NCBI GenBank assembly: GCA_015494385.1
Contig: WGBJ01000390.1
Span: 1 to 14,511 of the forward strand
DNA from: Marinosulfonomonas sp.
GTDB taxonomy: Bacteria; Pseudomonadota; Alphaproteobacteria; Rhodobacterales; Rhodobacteraceae
Reading direction: 5' to 3'
DNA: 14,511 nucleotides
The notes under the pieces are model-generated. The model did not search any database, had not been told where the DNA came from, and was given only the letters and a program-made list of their open reading frames with translations. The translations under genes were made by a program, and so were the position numbers. Shown one piece after another: positions 5,867-14,511 of this stretch (within the stretch, counting starts at the first letter, position 1; the number at the start of each line of letters is the position of its first letter).

Positions 5867-8800
5867 TTAACATTCCTCAACCGTAACAACACCGCCAAGA
5901 CTTTTGATCGCGCCCTTGATCTGCGGATTCACCGGATATTCCTTTGGCAGGGAAAGCTCAACCTCTCCCGGCAGGGAGGCGTCGATCAGGCAGAAAACCA
6001 CCGGACCGCCACTGCGCGATTTGCCATCCTTGGCAGCGCGCTCCAGCACCGAGGATACCGATTTTACCGCCTCGGCCCGGTCAATAAACACCCGCAACCC
6101 CATTGATCCGGCTTCGGCCGCGACACCATCCACCGCCTGCACCCCGCGTGCCAGCAGTTTCAACTGGTCGGACTCCATTGTCGCCTCGACACTCAGAACC
6201 ACATTGCTGCCCGGGTTCAGCAAATCGCCTGCGGCCTCCAGGGTGTCGGAAAATACCGTGACCTCGTACAGTCCCGTCGGATCGGACAAGGACACAAAGG
6301 CAAACCGGTTGCCCCGCGCCGATTTACGTTCCTGTTTGCTGGCCACCGCCCCGCACATCTTGACCACGCAAGCGCCGCGTTCGGCTTTGCGTTCGACTTC
6401 GGTCAGGGTCATCACATTTTTGCGTTTCAGCGGCACCATGTAGTCGTCCAGCGGATGGCCGGACAGGTAGAACCCGACGGCCTTGTGTTCCTCGGCCAGC
6501 CGCTCGTTTGGCAACCAGTCCTCGACATTGGCAAGGCGCGGTTCGGGCAGGTCATCGCCTGCTTCGCCAAACAGGGACACCTGATTGGAATTGCGCTGCT
6601 CGTGGATCGCGGCGGAATAGGACACCAGCGCTTCAAGGCTGGCAAATACCCGCGCGCGGTTGCGGTCCAGTACGTCAAAGGCACCGGCACGGACCAGCAT
6701 TTCCAGCGGGCGTTTACCCACGCGTTTCATGTCAACGCGGCGGGCGAAATCGTATAGTGTGGTGAATGGCGTGTCCCCGCGGGCGTCGGTGATCAGGCGC
6801 ATTGCCTCGACCCCGACGTTTTTCAACCCGCCAAGGCCATAGACCACCTTGCCATCGGTCACACTGAATGTCGCCTCCGAGGTATTCACGCAGGGCAGCA
6901 CGATTTCCAGCCCCAGCCCTTTGGTGATTTCCTCTTTGTAGATGCCCAGTTTGTCGGTCAGGTGGATGTCGCAATTCATCACACCGGCCATGAATTCGAC
7001 CGGATAATTCGCCTTTAGCCAGCCGGTTTGATAGGACACCACCGCATAGGCCGCCGCGTGGGATTTGTTGAAGCCGTAGTTGGCGAATTTTTCCAGCAGG
7101 TCGAACACCTCGCTGGCCTTTTTCTTGTCCACCCCGTTTTCCATCGCGCCTTTTTCGAACTTGGGGCGTTCCTTGGCCATCTCCTCGGCGATCTTTTTAC
7201 CCATCGCGCGGCGCAGCAGATCCGCACCGCCAAGGCTGTAGCCGGCCATCACCTGTGCGATCTGCATCACCTGTTCCTGATAAACGATGATGCCCTGGGT
7301 TTCTTCCAGCAAATGGTCGATCAGCGGATGAACGGATTCGCGTTCCTTCAGCCCGTTCTTGACCTCGCAATAGGTCGGGATGTTTTCCATCGGGCCGGGG
7401 CGATACAGCGCCACCAGCGCCACGATGTCCTCGATACAGGTGGGTTTCATACGCTTTAGCGCGTCCATCATGCCGCTGGATTCCACCTGAAACACGGCCA
7501 CCGTTTTGGCGCTGGCATAAAGTTTATAGGTCTTTTCGTCATCCAGCGGGATCTGCCCGATGTCGATGTCCACACCGCGCAGTTTCAGCAGGTCCAGCGC
7601 GTTTTGAATGACGGTCAGGGTTTTCAGGCCCAGAAAGTCGAATTTTACCAGACCGGCCTGCTCCACCCATTTCATGTTGAACTGGGTCGCGGGCATGTCC
7701 GAGCGCGGATCCTGATAGAGTGGCACCAATTCGTCAATTGGCCGGTCACCGATCACCACACCGGCAGCGTGGGTCGAGGCATTGCGAAGCAGCCCTTCAA
7801 CCTGCTGGCCGTAATTCAGCAGGCGTGCCACCACTTCTTCGGACTTGGCCTCTTCGCGCAGGCGGGGTTCTTCGGCCAGCGCCTTTTCGATCGACATCGG
7901 CTTGACGCCCTCGACCGGAATCAGTTTGGACAGGCGGTCCACCTGCCCGTAAGGCATCTGCAAAACACGGCCAATATCGCGCACGGCGGCCTTGGACAAA
8001 AGCGCACCAAATGTAATGATCTGACCCACACGGTCACGGCCGTATTTTTCCTGCACATAGCGGATCACCTCTTCGCGGCGATCCATGCAAAAGTCGATGT
8101 CGAAGTCGGGCATCGACACACGTTCGGGGTTCAGGAACCGTTCGAACAGCAGGTTGTAGCGCAGCGGATCAAGGTCGGTGATGGTCAGCGCATAAGCCAC
8201 AAGGCTGCCCGCCCCCGAGCCACGGCCCGGCCCGACCGGAATATTCTGCTCCTTGGCCCATTTGATAAAATCGGCAACGATCAGGAAATACCCGGGGAAG
8301 CCCATGCCCTCGATAATATCCAGCTCGAATTCCAGCCGTTTTTCATATTCTTCAACCGCTGCCGCATGAGGGATCACCTTGAGGCGCTCTTTCAACCCTT
8401 CCGCCGCCTGACGGCGCAATTCGGCGACCTCGTCATCGGCAAATTTCGGCAGGATCGGCGCACGGCGATAGGTGGCAAAGGCACAGCGCTTGGCGATTTC
8501 GACGGAGTTCGCTACGGCCTCGGGCAGGTCGGCGAAAAGGGTGATCATTTCCTCTTGCGACTTGAAATAATGCTGTGGCGTCAGACGGCGGCGCGGTTCC
8601 TGCTGATCGACATAGGCGCCATCGGCAATGCACAGCAGGGCGTCATGGGCCTCATACATGTCGGGCTTGGGGAAATGCACATCGTTGGTGGCAACCAGCG
8701 GCAGGTCCATCGCATAGGCCATTTCGACAAAGCCGCGTTCGGTGGCGCGTTCGGCCTCGGTGCATTGACCGCCCTCGCCAGGGTGACGTTGCAGTTCGAC

Positions 8801-9313
8801 ATACAGACGATCGGGATAGATTTCGGCCAGCCGTCGCATCAGCGCCTGTGCTTTGGGATCTTGGGCGGATTGCAACAATTTGCCGACGGGGCCATCGGGG
8901 CCGCCGGACAGGCAAATCAGGCCTTCAGAATATTGCGCCAGCTCATCCACCGTGACCTGCGGAATTTCCCCGTGTTTGTCCAGATAAAGGCAGGAATTCA
9001 ACTTCATCAGGTTTTCATAGCCGCGTTCGTTCTGGGCCAGCAGCACAATGGCGGCCGGGTTGCGGGGCTTTTCGCCGGGCTGTGCGGGGTCATAGGCCAC
9101 GTCGATCTGACAGCCGACAATCGGCTGCACGCCCGCGTCTTTGGCGGTGACGGAAAATTCCAGCGCGGCGAACATATTGTTGGTGTCGGTCAGGGCTACG
9201 GCGGGCATTTTGGCCGTTTCGCACATCGCGGGCAGCTTTTTGACATGCACGGCCCCTTCCAGCAGGGAATACTGGCTGTGCAAACGCAAATGGATGAATC
9301 GGGGGTCAGACAT
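5867..9313 (-). CDS. dnaE: DNA polymerase III alpha subunit
   Basis: This is the replicative polymerase of the chromosome, acting in the cytoplasm with the beta clamp, DnaQ and the clamp loader. At 1148 residues it is full length for the DnaE1 class. An N-terminal PHP domain begins with IHLRLHSQYSLLEG (7-20). The polymerase core shows GPGRGSGAGSLVAY (361-374), MPDFDIDF with catalytic D403 and D405, and VKFDFLGLK with the third aspartate D559. NYGFNKSHAAAYAVVSY (745-761) is also typical. QVSLF (911-915) fits the internal clamp-binding motif, and an OB-fold spans about 985-1060. PHP position 10 is Arg, as in E. coli, where active PHP enzymes carry HxH, so proofreading is probably left to DnaQ. 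The start has only a weak AGG upstream. The VOC gene lies 39 bp upstream and the lipoprotein gene 3 bp downstream, both on the same strand. Confidence 0.97.
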   Translation of the reverse strand: MSDPRFIHLRLHSQYSLLEGAVHVKKLPAMCETAKMPAVALTDTNNMFAALEFSVTAKDAGVQPIVGCQIDVAYDPAQPGEKPRNPAAIVLLAQNERGYENLMKLNSCLYLDKHGEIPQVTVDELAQYSEGLICLSGGPDGPVGKLLQSAQDPKAQALMRRLAEIYPDRLYVELQRHPGEGGQCTEAERATERGFVEMAYAMDLPLVATNDVHFPKPDMYEAHDALLCIADGAYVDQQEPRRRLTPQHYFKSQEEMITLFADLPEAVANSVEIAKRCAFATYRRAPILPKFADDEVAELRRQAAEGLKERLKVIPHAAAVEEYEKRLEFELDIIEGMGFPGYFLIVADFIKWAKEQNIPVGPGRGSGAGSLVAYALTITDLDPLRYNLLFERFLNPERVSMPDFDIDFCMDRREEVIRYVQEKYGRDRVGQIITFGALLSKAAVRDIGRVLQMPYGQVDRLSKLIPVEGVKPMSIEKALAEEPRLREEAKSEEVVARLLNYGQQVEGLLRNASTHAAGVVIGDRPIDELVPLYQDPRSDMPATQFNMKWVEQAGLVKFDFLGLKTLTVIQNALDLLKLRGVDIDIGQIPLDDEKTYKLYASAKTVAVFQVESSGMMDALKRMKPTCIEDIVALVALYRPGPMENIPTYCEVKNGLKERESVHPLIDHLLEETQGIIVYQEQVMQIAQVMAGYSLGGADLLRRAMGKKIAEEMAKERPKFEKGAMENGVDKKKASEVFDLLEKFANYGFNKSHAAAYAVVSYQTGWLKANYPVEFMAGVMNCDIHLTDKLGIYKEEITKGLGLEIVLPCVNTSEATFSVTDGKVVYGLGGLKNVGVEAMRLITDARGDTPFTTLYDFARRVDMKRVGKRPLEMLVRAGAFDVLDRNRARVFASLEALVSYSAAIHEQRNSNQVSLFGEAGDDLPEPRLANVEDWLPNERLAEEHKAVGFYLSGHPLDDYMVPLKRKNVMTLTEVERKAERGACVVKMCGAVASKQERKSARGNRFAFVSLSDPTGLYEVTVFSDTLEAAGDLLNPGSNVVLSVEATMESDQLKLLARGVQAVDGVAAEAGSMGLRVFIDRAEAVKSVSSVLERAAKDGKSRSGGPVVFCLIDASLPGEVELSLPKEYPVNPQIKGAIKSLGGVVTVEEC

Positions 9314-9352
9314 TCGTGGAACCTAACCCGAGACCGGGCCGTTTGAAAACCG

Positions 9353-9724
9353 TTAACCGGCGCAGGCAGGCTCCAAAAGTTCAATCCGGTTACCAAACGG
9401 ATCATTCACATAGCCACGGATGAACCCCGGCAGGTTGTCATCATGGGTAACCGCCACACCTTTGGCCGCCAAACCTGCCAACAGGTCTGTCACACCCTGC
9501 ACCTGAAACGCGGGATGGGCCTTGCGGGCGGGGCGGAAATCCTGCTCGACCCCCAAATGCACCCGCACCTCGCCCTTTTCAAACCAGACACCGCCACGCG
9601 CTGCCAGAATCGGTGGTTTGGGGGCTTCGGTTAGGCCCAACAGGCCGCCATAGAACGCCCGTGCGGCATCTTCACCGCCTTTGGGCATGGCAAGTTGAAC
9701 ATGGTGGAGAGCGGCAATAGACAC
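9353..9724 (-). CDS. VOC (glyoxalase/dioxygenase-like) superfamily protein
   Basis: A 123-residue single-module protein of the vicinal oxygen chelate fold. The first half opens with ALHHVQLAMPKGGEDAARAF and includes the strand VRVHLGVE. The second half ends in GYVNDPFGNRIELLEP. Candidate metal ligands are H7 or H8, H56 and E115, the usual His-His-Glu pattern, so it may be an active metalloenzyme. The substrate cannot be told from sequence: lactoylglutathione-like, resistance and dioxygenase activities all share this fold. The GTG at 9724 is preferred because an AGGAA ribosome-binding site sits five bases upstream and the protein then starts at the first beta strand. An ATG at 9769 would add 15 residues (MVCISRNLLKKIGIV), lies inside the operator-like repeat and lacks a good site. 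dnaE begins 39 bp downstream on the same strand. Confidence 0.9.
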   Translation of the reverse strand: MSIAALHHVQLAMPKGGEDAARAFYGGLLGLTEAPKPPILAARGGVWFEKGEVRVHLGVEQDFRPARKAHPAFQVQGVTDLLAGLAAKGVAVTHDDNLPGFIRGYVNDPFGNRIELLEPACAG

Positions 9725-9762
9725 TACAATTCCTATCTTTTTCAAAAGGTTGCGGCTTATGC

Positions 9763-9780
9763 ATACCATAGTATACCATA
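9763..9780. promoter_or_regulatory. Tandem ATACCATA repeat, candidate operator over the VOC promoter
   Basis: ATACCATA occurs at 9763-9770 and again at 9773-9780, a 10-bp period that would place both copies on the same face of the helix. The reverse complement contains TGGTAT, a half-site style common among GntR-family operators, but the regulator is not identified. The repeat overlaps a candidate minus-strand -10 box (9770-9775), a position suited to repression of the VOC gene. Confidence 0.4.
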
Positions 9781-9798
9781 TTTGGGCACTATTGGTAA
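9770..9798 (-). promoter_or_regulatory. Candidate promoter for the VOC gene (and possibly dnaE)
   Basis: On the minus strand, TTACCA (9793-9798) and TATACT (9770-9775) are separated by 17 bp. They match the sigma-70 consensus at about four and five of six positions. The spacing and the distance of about 45 bp to the GTG at 9724 are suitable. No experimental or comparative support is available, and the -10 box is shared with the direct repeat. Confidence 0.35.
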
Positions 9799-9832
9799 CA
9801 AAATTATTGCTTTGCAGCGGCGCATCGGGTCT

Positions 9833-9850
9833 GTTTGACTCTGGTCAAAC
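9833..9850. promoter_or_regulatory. FNR/CRP-family box upstream of xdhA
   Basis: GTTTGAC and GTCAAAC form a perfect 7-bp inverted repeat around TCTG. The core TTGACTCTGGTCAA (9835-9848) fits TTGA-N6-TCAA, the pattern bound by FNR, FnrL, FixK and Dnr-type regulators in alphaproteobacteria. Its centre is about 88 bp upstream of the xdhA ATG and 117 bp upstream of the VOC start. A position near -40 of an xdhA promoter is possible, but no convincing -10 box is seen, so neither activation nor repression can be claimed. Confidence 0.5.
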
Positions 9851-9929
9851 GGTCGCACCCATCTGCTTTACGTCGCATCGGGCGGGGGTGCACAGGGCCT
9901 GACGGTAAAGAACGCGGCACGGAAATTTT

Positions 9930-11306
9930 ATGACTGACATCGTGTTTCTTCTGAACGGAGAAGCCCAACGCCTGACCGATGTGCCAGCAACGCGCACGTT
10001 GCTGGACTGGCTGCGCGAAACCAAACATCTGACAGGAACCAAAGAGGGCTGCAACGAGGGCGATTGCGGCGCCTGCACCGTGATGGTGACGGATGCTGGC
10101 GGCGCGAAATCGCTGAACGCCTGTATCCTGCTGATGGGCCAGTTACACGGCAAAGCGGTGCGCACGGTCGAGGGGATCAGCGCGCCAGACGGCACGCCAC
10201 ATCCGGTGCAGGAGGCAATGGTGAAACACCACGGCTCGCAATGCGGGTTCTGCACGCCGGGGATCGTGGTGTCACTGGCCGTCGGGCATATGAACGGCGC
10301 GAAAAACCATGACGAAGTTTTGGCGGGCAACCTGTGTCGCTGCACCGGCTATGCGCCGATCATCCGCGCGGCCGAGGCTGTCGAGGGCGTGGATGTGCCC
10401 GAGTGGATGGCCGAGGATCTGGCCGCATTGGAAGGGGTGGCGGGGTTAACCCCGCCCTACGCGCCGGTCACGGTGGGTGCGCTGGCAGACTGGTATCGGG
10501 ACAATCCCGACGCAACACTGGTGGGCGGGGCCACCGATGTGGGGCTGTGGCTGACCAAACGGTTGATGGACCTGCCCAAGGTCGCCTTTCTGGGCGGCAT
10601 TGACGAAATGAAGCAGATCGAGGTTCGCAAGGATATGATCCGCATCGGCGCGGGCGCGACGATCACGACGCTGGAACAAGTGATGGCAGAGTATCACCCC
10701 TCGTTCGCAGCGATGTTGCGGCGCTATGCATCGACACAAATCCGCAATGCCGCAACGATCGGCGGCAATATCGCCAATGGCTCGCCGATCGGCGATGGCC
10801 CGCCCGCGTTGATCGCGCTGGGGGCCACGTTACATCTGCGCTGCGGAGACAAGCGGCGCGAGATGCCGCTTGAGGATTTCTTTGTCGCCTATGGCAAGCA
10901 GGACCGCAAAGCGGGCGAATTTGTCGAGGCGATCAGCGTGCCGCGACAAGCGGACCGGCTGAAATGCTACAAGCTGTCCAAACGCTTTGATCAGGATATT
11001 TCCGCCGTTTGCGGCTGTTTCAATATCACGGTTGAGGGGGGCAAAGTTACGGCTGCCCGCATTGCCTTTGGCGGCATGGCGGGCACTCCGCAAAGGGCGA
11101 CACATGTGGAGCAGGCGCTGATCGGGCAGGATTGGACCAAAGAAACCGTTACCGCTGCCCGTGACGGGTTCGCACAGGATTACACCCCGATGAGCGACAT
11201 GCGCGCAACGGCGCAATACCGGCTGGAAACGGCGCAAAACATGCTGCTGCGCTGTTATTTCGAGGATCAGGGCACGCCCGTCAATGTGCTGGAGGTGCAG
11301 CCATGA
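9930..11306 (+). CDS. xdhA: Xanthine dehydrogenase small subunit (2Fe-2S and FAD)
   Basis: XdhA passes electrons from the molybdenum site of XdhB through two 2Fe-2S clusters to FAD and then NAD+, in the cytoplasmic oxidation of hypoxanthine and xanthine to urate. The 458-residue protein carries the plant-ferredoxin-type cluster [12 protein letters not shown] (C41, C46, C49, with C64 as fourth ligand). The helical-domain cluster follows, with QCGFCTPG (C105, C108) and LCRCTGY (C136, C138). The FAD domain starts near 175, with [11 protein letters not shown] (197-207) and [14 protein letters not shown] (276-289), and a C-terminal CO-dehydrogenase-flavoprotein-like domain follows from about 345. 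Length and organisation match Rhodobacter capsulatus XdhA. GGAAA at 9921 serves as ribosome-binding site. The final TGA overlaps the xdhB ATG as ATGA. Confidence 0.96.
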   Translation: MTDIVFLLNGEAQRLTDVPATRTLLDWLRETKHLTGTKEGCNEGDCGACTVMVTDAGGAKSLNACILLMGQLHGKAVRTVEGISAPDGTPHPVQEAMVKHHGSQCGFCTPGIVVSLAVGHMNGAKNHDEVLAGNLCRCTGYAPIIRAAEAVEGVDVPEWMAEDLAALEGVAGLTPPYAPVTVGALADWYRDNPDATLVGGATDVGLWLTKRLMDLPKVAFLGGIDEMKQIEVRKDMIRIGAGATITTLEQVMAEYHPSFAAMLRRYASTQIRNAATIGGNIANGSPIGDGPPALIALGATLHLRCGDKRREMPLEDFFVAYGKQDRKAGEFVEAISVPRQADRLKCYKLSKRFDQDISAVCGCFNITVEGGKVTAARIAFGGMAGTPQRATHVEQALIGQDWTKETVTAARDGFAQDYTPMSDMRATAQYRLETAQNMLLRCYFEDQGTPVNVLEVQP

Positions 11307-13609
11307 GCGTTGGAAAATCCCTGCCCCACGATTCCGCCCCGCTGCATGTGACAGGGGCGGCGCGTTATATCGACGACATTCCGGTCACGGCCGATTGCCT
11401 GCATCTGGCGTTCGGCCTGTCCAGCGTGGCACATGGCGACATCACCGCAATCGATCTGGACGCGGTGCGTGCGGCCGATGGCGTGGTCGCGGTGCTGACG
11501 GCGGATGATTTGCCCGGGGATTGCGATGTTTCCCCTGCGGCCCATGACGAACCGCTGCTGGCGGACGGCACGGTGCATTATGTCGGCCAGCCGGTGTTTA
11601 TCGTGGTGGCAACCAGCCATCTGGCGGCGCGCAAGGCTGCAAGGCTGGGCAATATCGAATACGCCGAAAAAACCGCGATCCTGACCATTGAGGACGCACT
11701 GTTTGCCGACAGCCGGTTCGAGGGCGGCCCTGTGATCTGGACCAAGGGCGATGCCGACGGAGCGCTGAAGAACGCACCGCACAGCCTGCGCGGCAACATC
11801 ACCATGGGCGGGCAGGAGCATTTCTATCTGGAAGGTCAGGCCGCGCTGGTGATCCCGCAGGAAGGTGGCGATATGCTGGTACATTCCAGCACCCAGCACC
11901 CGACCGAGATCCAGCACAAGGTGTCGCACGCTTTGGGTCTGCCGATGAATGCGGTGCGGGTGGAAACCCGGCGCATGGGCGGTGGATTTGGCGGCAAGGA
12001 AAGTCAGGGCAATGCGCTGGCGGTGGCCTGTGCCGTGGTGGCGCGGCAACTCGAACGCCCCTGCAAGATGCGCTATGATCGCGATGACGATATGGTCATC
12101 ACCGGCAAACGCCATGATTTCCGTGTGGATTATCAGGTAGGTTTTGACGGTGAGGGCCGGATCAGCGGTATCGAGTTTACCCAATACGCCCGCTGTGGCT
12201 GGTCGCAGGATCTAAGCCTGCCGGTGGCGGATCGTGCAATGCTGCATGCCGACAACGCCTATCACCTGCCCGATATCCGCATCACCAGTCACCGGTTGCG
12301 CACCAACACCCAATCGGCCACGGCTTATCGCGGGTTTGGCGGGCCGCAGGGGATTGTCGGAATTGAGCGGGTGATGGACCATGTTGCGGCGACGTTGGGG
12401 CTTGATCCGCTGGCCGTGCGGCAGAAGAACTTTTATGCCTCCGGCGGGGATATTTCCGCGAAAAAGAAACAGGGGCAGGAAACGCCTTATGGTCAGCAGG
12501 TCGAGGATTTTATTCTGAACGAGCTGGTGGCTGAACTGGCAGAAAGCTCCGATTATCATGCGCGGCGCGCCGCGATTGCCAAGTGGAACGCGGAAAATCC
12601 GGTGCTGAAGAAGGGGATTGCGCTTACGCCGGTAAAGTTCGGGATCAGTTTTACCCTGACCCATCTGAATCAGGCCGGCGCGCTGGTGCATGTGTATCAG
12701 GATGGCTCGATCCATCTGAACCACGGCGGCACCGAGATGGGGCAAGGGTTGTTCCAGAAGGTCGCTCAGGTGGCGGCGCAAGTGTTCGGGGTCGGGCTTG
12801 AGGCGGTCAAGATCACCGCGACGGATACGGCCAAGGTGCCCAATACTTCGGCCACGGCAGCCTCTAGCGGCAGTGATCTGAACGGCATGGCGGTGAAGGC
12901 GGCCTGCGAGGAATTGCGCGGGCGGATAGCGGCGTTTCTGGCCGATCAACAGGGCAAGAAGGTTTCGGATGTGGAATTTGTCGACGGCATGGTGAATGTC
13001 GGGCGGCGGCAGTTCACTTTTGCCCGCGCCGCACAACTGGCCTATGAGGGCCGGATCAGCCTGTCGGCCACCGGTTTTTACAAGACGCCAAAGATCATGT
13101 GGGACCGGATCAAGGGGCGCGGGCGGCCGTTTTTGTATTTCGCCTATGGCGCGGCGGTGACCGAAGTGGTGATCGACACGCTGACCGGTGAAAACCGCAT
13201 TCTGCGCGCCGATATCCTGCATGACGCGGGGGCGTCGTTGAACCCTGATCTGGATATCGGACAGGTGGAAGGGGCCTATGTGCAGGGCGCCGGATGGCTG
13301 ACGATGGAGGAACTGGTTTGGGACGACAAGGGGCATCTGAAAACCCACGCGCCTTCGACCTATAAAATCCCGGCCTGTTCGGACCGGCCAGATGTGTTCA
13401 ACGTGGCGCTATGGGATGGTCGCAATCAGGAGGACACGATTTATCGTTCAAAAGCGGTGGGCGAGCCGCCGTTTGTGAATGGGGTTTCGGCGTTTCTGGC
13501 GCTGTCGGATGCGGTGGCGGCCTGTGGCGATGCCTATCCCGCGCTTGATGCCCCCGCCACGCCTGAACGTATCCTGACGGCGGTCAACCGGCAGAAAGGA
13601 TCGGCATGA
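11303..13609 (+). CDS. xdhB: Xanthine dehydrogenase molybdenum-binding subunit
   Basis: XdhB holds the molybdopterin site where purines are hydroxylated. The 768-residue length is close to the R. capsulatus subunit (about 777). Key positions can be placed by motif: E233 in [11 protein letters not shown] matches the substrate-binding Glu (bovine E802), R311 in [12 protein letters not shown] matches bovine R880, F345 in [10 protein letters not shown] matches bovine F914, and E721 in [11 protein letters not shown] is the catalytic base (bovine E1261). The Glu-Arg pair argues for xanthine/hypoxanthine and against an aldehyde or CO substrate. [10 protein letters not shown] (474-483) is a further cofactor-contact motif. 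GGAGG seven bases upstream gives a strong ribosome-binding site inside xdhA, and the start overlaps the xdhA stop by 4 bp. Residue matches to bovine enzyme are my alignment by eye. Confidence 0.96.
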   Translation: MSVGKSLPHDSAPLHVTGAARYIDDIPVTADCLHLAFGLSSVAHGDITAIDLDAVRAADGVVAVLTADDLPGDCDVSPAAHDEPLLADGTVHYVGQPVFIVVATSHLAARKAARLGNIEYAEKTAILTIEDALFADSRFEGGPVIWTKGDADGALKNAPHSLRGNITMGGQEHFYLEGQAALVIPQEGGDMLVHSSTQHPTEIQHKVSHALGLPMNAVRVETRRMGGGFGGKESQGNALAVACAVVARQLERPCKMRYDRDDDMVITGKRHDFRVDYQVGFDGEGRISGIEFTQYARCGWSQDLSLPVADRAMLHADNAYHLPDIRITSHRLRTNTQSATAYRGFGGPQGIVGIERVMDHVAATLGLDPLAVRQKNFYASGGDISAKKKQGQETPYGQQVEDFILNELVAELAESSDYHARRAAIAKWNAENPVLKKGIALTPVKFGISFTLTHLNQAGALVHVYQDGSIHLNHGGTEMGQGLFQKVAQVAAQVFGVGLEAVKITATDTAKVPNTSATAASSGSDLNGMAVKAACEELRGRIAAFLADQQGKKVSDVEFVDGMVNVGRRQFTFARAAQLAYEGRISLSATGFYKTPKIMWDRIKGRGRPFLYFAYGAAVTEVVIDTLTGENRILRADILHDAGASLNPDLDIGQVEGAYVQGAGWLTMEELVWDDKGHLKTHAPSTYKIPACSDRPDVFNVALWDGRNQEDTIYRSKAVGEPPFVNGVSAFLALSDAVAACGDAYPALDAPATPERILTAVNRQKGSA

Positions 13610-14511
13610 GCTTTCGCAGGGGGGAATTGGCGGATGCGGTGCAGGCGCATGGCACGGTGGTGCGGGTGATCGTCACCGGCACCAAAGGCTCGGCCCCGCG
13701 CGGGGCGGGCACGGCGATGCTGGTCTGGGACGGCGGGCAATCGGGCACCATCGGCGGTGGTGCGCTGGAGTACGAGGCCACCAAACGGGCGCGGGGGATG
13801 CTGGCGGATCGGGGTGCATCCATGCAGTTGACCGAACCGCTGGGACCGGCGCTGGGGCAATGTTGCGGTGGCACCGTGGCGCTGGTGTTCGAGCGATTCA
13901 CAGCGGGCAATTTGCCGGATGAAGGCGCACATGTTTTTGCCCGCCCCATTGGCGGAGAGAAGGGCGACATGCACCCTGCTCTGCAACGCAAGATCGATGC
14001 TGCCGGAAATACGCAAATCCCACCGACCCTGGTCAATGGCTGGCTGGCGGAATCCCTGTGGCAAGCGGCAACACCGGTTTGGATATTCGGCGCGGGCCAT
14101 GTGGGCCGCGCGCTGGCCAATGTGCTGGCCCCGCTGCCGGAATTCGCCATCACCCTGATTGACACCGAAGCGGCGCGGATGCCGGTAGACCTGCCCCTTG
14201 GCGTCACGCCGCTGATGGCCAAGGACATGGCCGCACTGGTGAAACATGCCCCCAAAGACGCGCATCATTTCATCATGACGATGAGCCACGGTATTGATCT
14301 GGAAATCTGTCATGCGCTGCTGAACCACAGCTTTGCCTATGCCGGTCTGATCGGCTCGAAAACCAAATGGGTGCGGTTCCATTCGCGGCTGGAAAAACTG
14401 GACCATACAGCCGATGAAATCACCCGCATCACCTGCCCGATTGGCGATCCGTCTTTGGGCAAAGAACCGCAGGCTATTGCAGTCAGCATAGCACACAAGT
14501 TATTGCAGGAC
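13606..14511 (+). CDS. xdhC: XdhC, molybdenum cofactor chaperone for xanthine dehydrogenase (3' end cut)
   Basis: XdhC binds molybdenum cofactor, protects it while a cysteine desulfurase adds the terminal sulfur, and hands it to XdhB; it is not part of the final enzyme. The frame is open for 302 codons to the right edge without a stop. As the family is about 300-330 residues long, only a few residues are probably missing. The N-terminal XdhC/CoxI domain shows TGTKGSAPRGAGTAML (24-39), GTIGGGALEYEA (47-58) and QCCGGTVALVFE (85-96). A Rossmann-type domain follows with VWIFGAGHVGRALA (158-171), YAGLIGSKTKWVRFH (245-259) and CPIGDPSLGKEPQAIAVSIA (277-296). The ATG overlaps the xdhB TGA as ATGA, and AAAGGA five bases upstream is a good ribosome-binding site. 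The order xdhA-xdhB-xdhC is that of Rhodobacter. Confidence 0.95.
   Translation, partial: MSFRRGELADAVQAHGTVVRVIVTGTKGSAPRGAGTAMLVWDGGQSGTIGGGALEYEATKRARGMLADRGASMQLTEPLGPALGQCCGGTVALVFERFTAGNLPDEGAHVFARPIGGEKGDMHPALQRKIDAAGNTQIPPTLVNGWLAESLWQAATPVWIFGAGHVGRALANVLAPLPEFAITLIDTEAARMPVDLPLGVTPLMAKDMAALVKHAPKDAHHFIMTMSHGIDLEICHALLNHSFAYAGLIGSKTKWVRFHSRLEKLDHTADEITRITCPIGDPSLGKEPQAIAVSIAHKLLQD

Noticed and set aside
7604..9346. A 580-codon open frame on the plus strand opposite dnaE
   Set aside because: It is the antisense shadow of a certain gene in GC-rich DNA; its translation is rich in His, Gln and Gly with no domain, and dnaE explains the region fully.
12212..13348. A 378-codon minus-strand frame opposite xdhB, with others at 11267-12184 and 13534-14496
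   Set aside because: Mirror frames of the xdh operon; low-complexity Arg/His/Gln-rich translations and no family resemblance.
1..14511. CRISPR arrays, tRNA or rRNA genes, insertion sequences, phage genes
   Set aside because: No regularly spaced repeats, cloverleaf-like sequences, transposase frames or terminal inverted repeats were seen; nearly all of the sequence is accounted for by the listed genes.

Overview
The window reads as chromosomal DNA of an alphaproteobacterium, most likely of the Rhodobacterales/roseobacter group. The basis is high GC with short spacers, a short-form histidine pathway (a HisZ gene abutting hisS), a SlyX protein ending in PPHW, alphaproteobacterial-type HisS and DnaE, and an xdhABC operon in the Rhodobacter order. 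This placement is inferred from protein flavour, not from a phylogenetic marker search. I see no rRNA, tRNA, insertion sequence, CRISPR array or phage gene.

Layout, left to right. (1) Minus strand, 1-2062: hisS followed directly by hisZ, whose 3' end is cut by the left edge; a short-form hisG probably lies beyond it. (2) Plus strand, 2229-4940: a large two-membrane-segment methyl-accepting chemotaxis transducer whose periplasmic sensor region is an internal duplication, then a small slyX gene. A 166-bp spacer separates the transducer from the divergent hisS. (3) Minus strand, 4946-9724: a VOC/glyoxalase-like gene, dnaE (replicative polymerase alpha subunit) and an uncharacterised acidic lipoprotein, all reading leftward and tightly spaced. 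The lipoprotein ribosome-binding site lies inside the last codons of dnaE. This block converges on slyX with a 5-bp gap. (4) A 205-bp divergent control region, 9725-9929, holds a 10-bp-period direct repeat near the VOC gene and a perfect FNR/CRP-type palindrome near xdhA. (5) Plus strand, 9930-14511: xdhA, xdhB and xdhC (last few codons cut by the right edge), joined by ATGA stop/start overlaps.

Most of the window is housekeeping: histidyl-tRNA charging, histidine synthesis control, DNA replication and purine catabolism. XdhA (2Fe-2S and FAD) and XdhB (molybdenum site) should form xanthine dehydrogenase, and XdhC prepares the sulfurated molybdenum cofactor for it. The parts that go beyond routine annotation are the duplicated MIHQFKN sensor module of the transducer, the FNR-like box in front of the xdh operon, the tandem operator-like repeat over the VOC promoter, and the dnaE-coupled lipoprotein. 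I found no clear sign of an entirely new multi-gene system.
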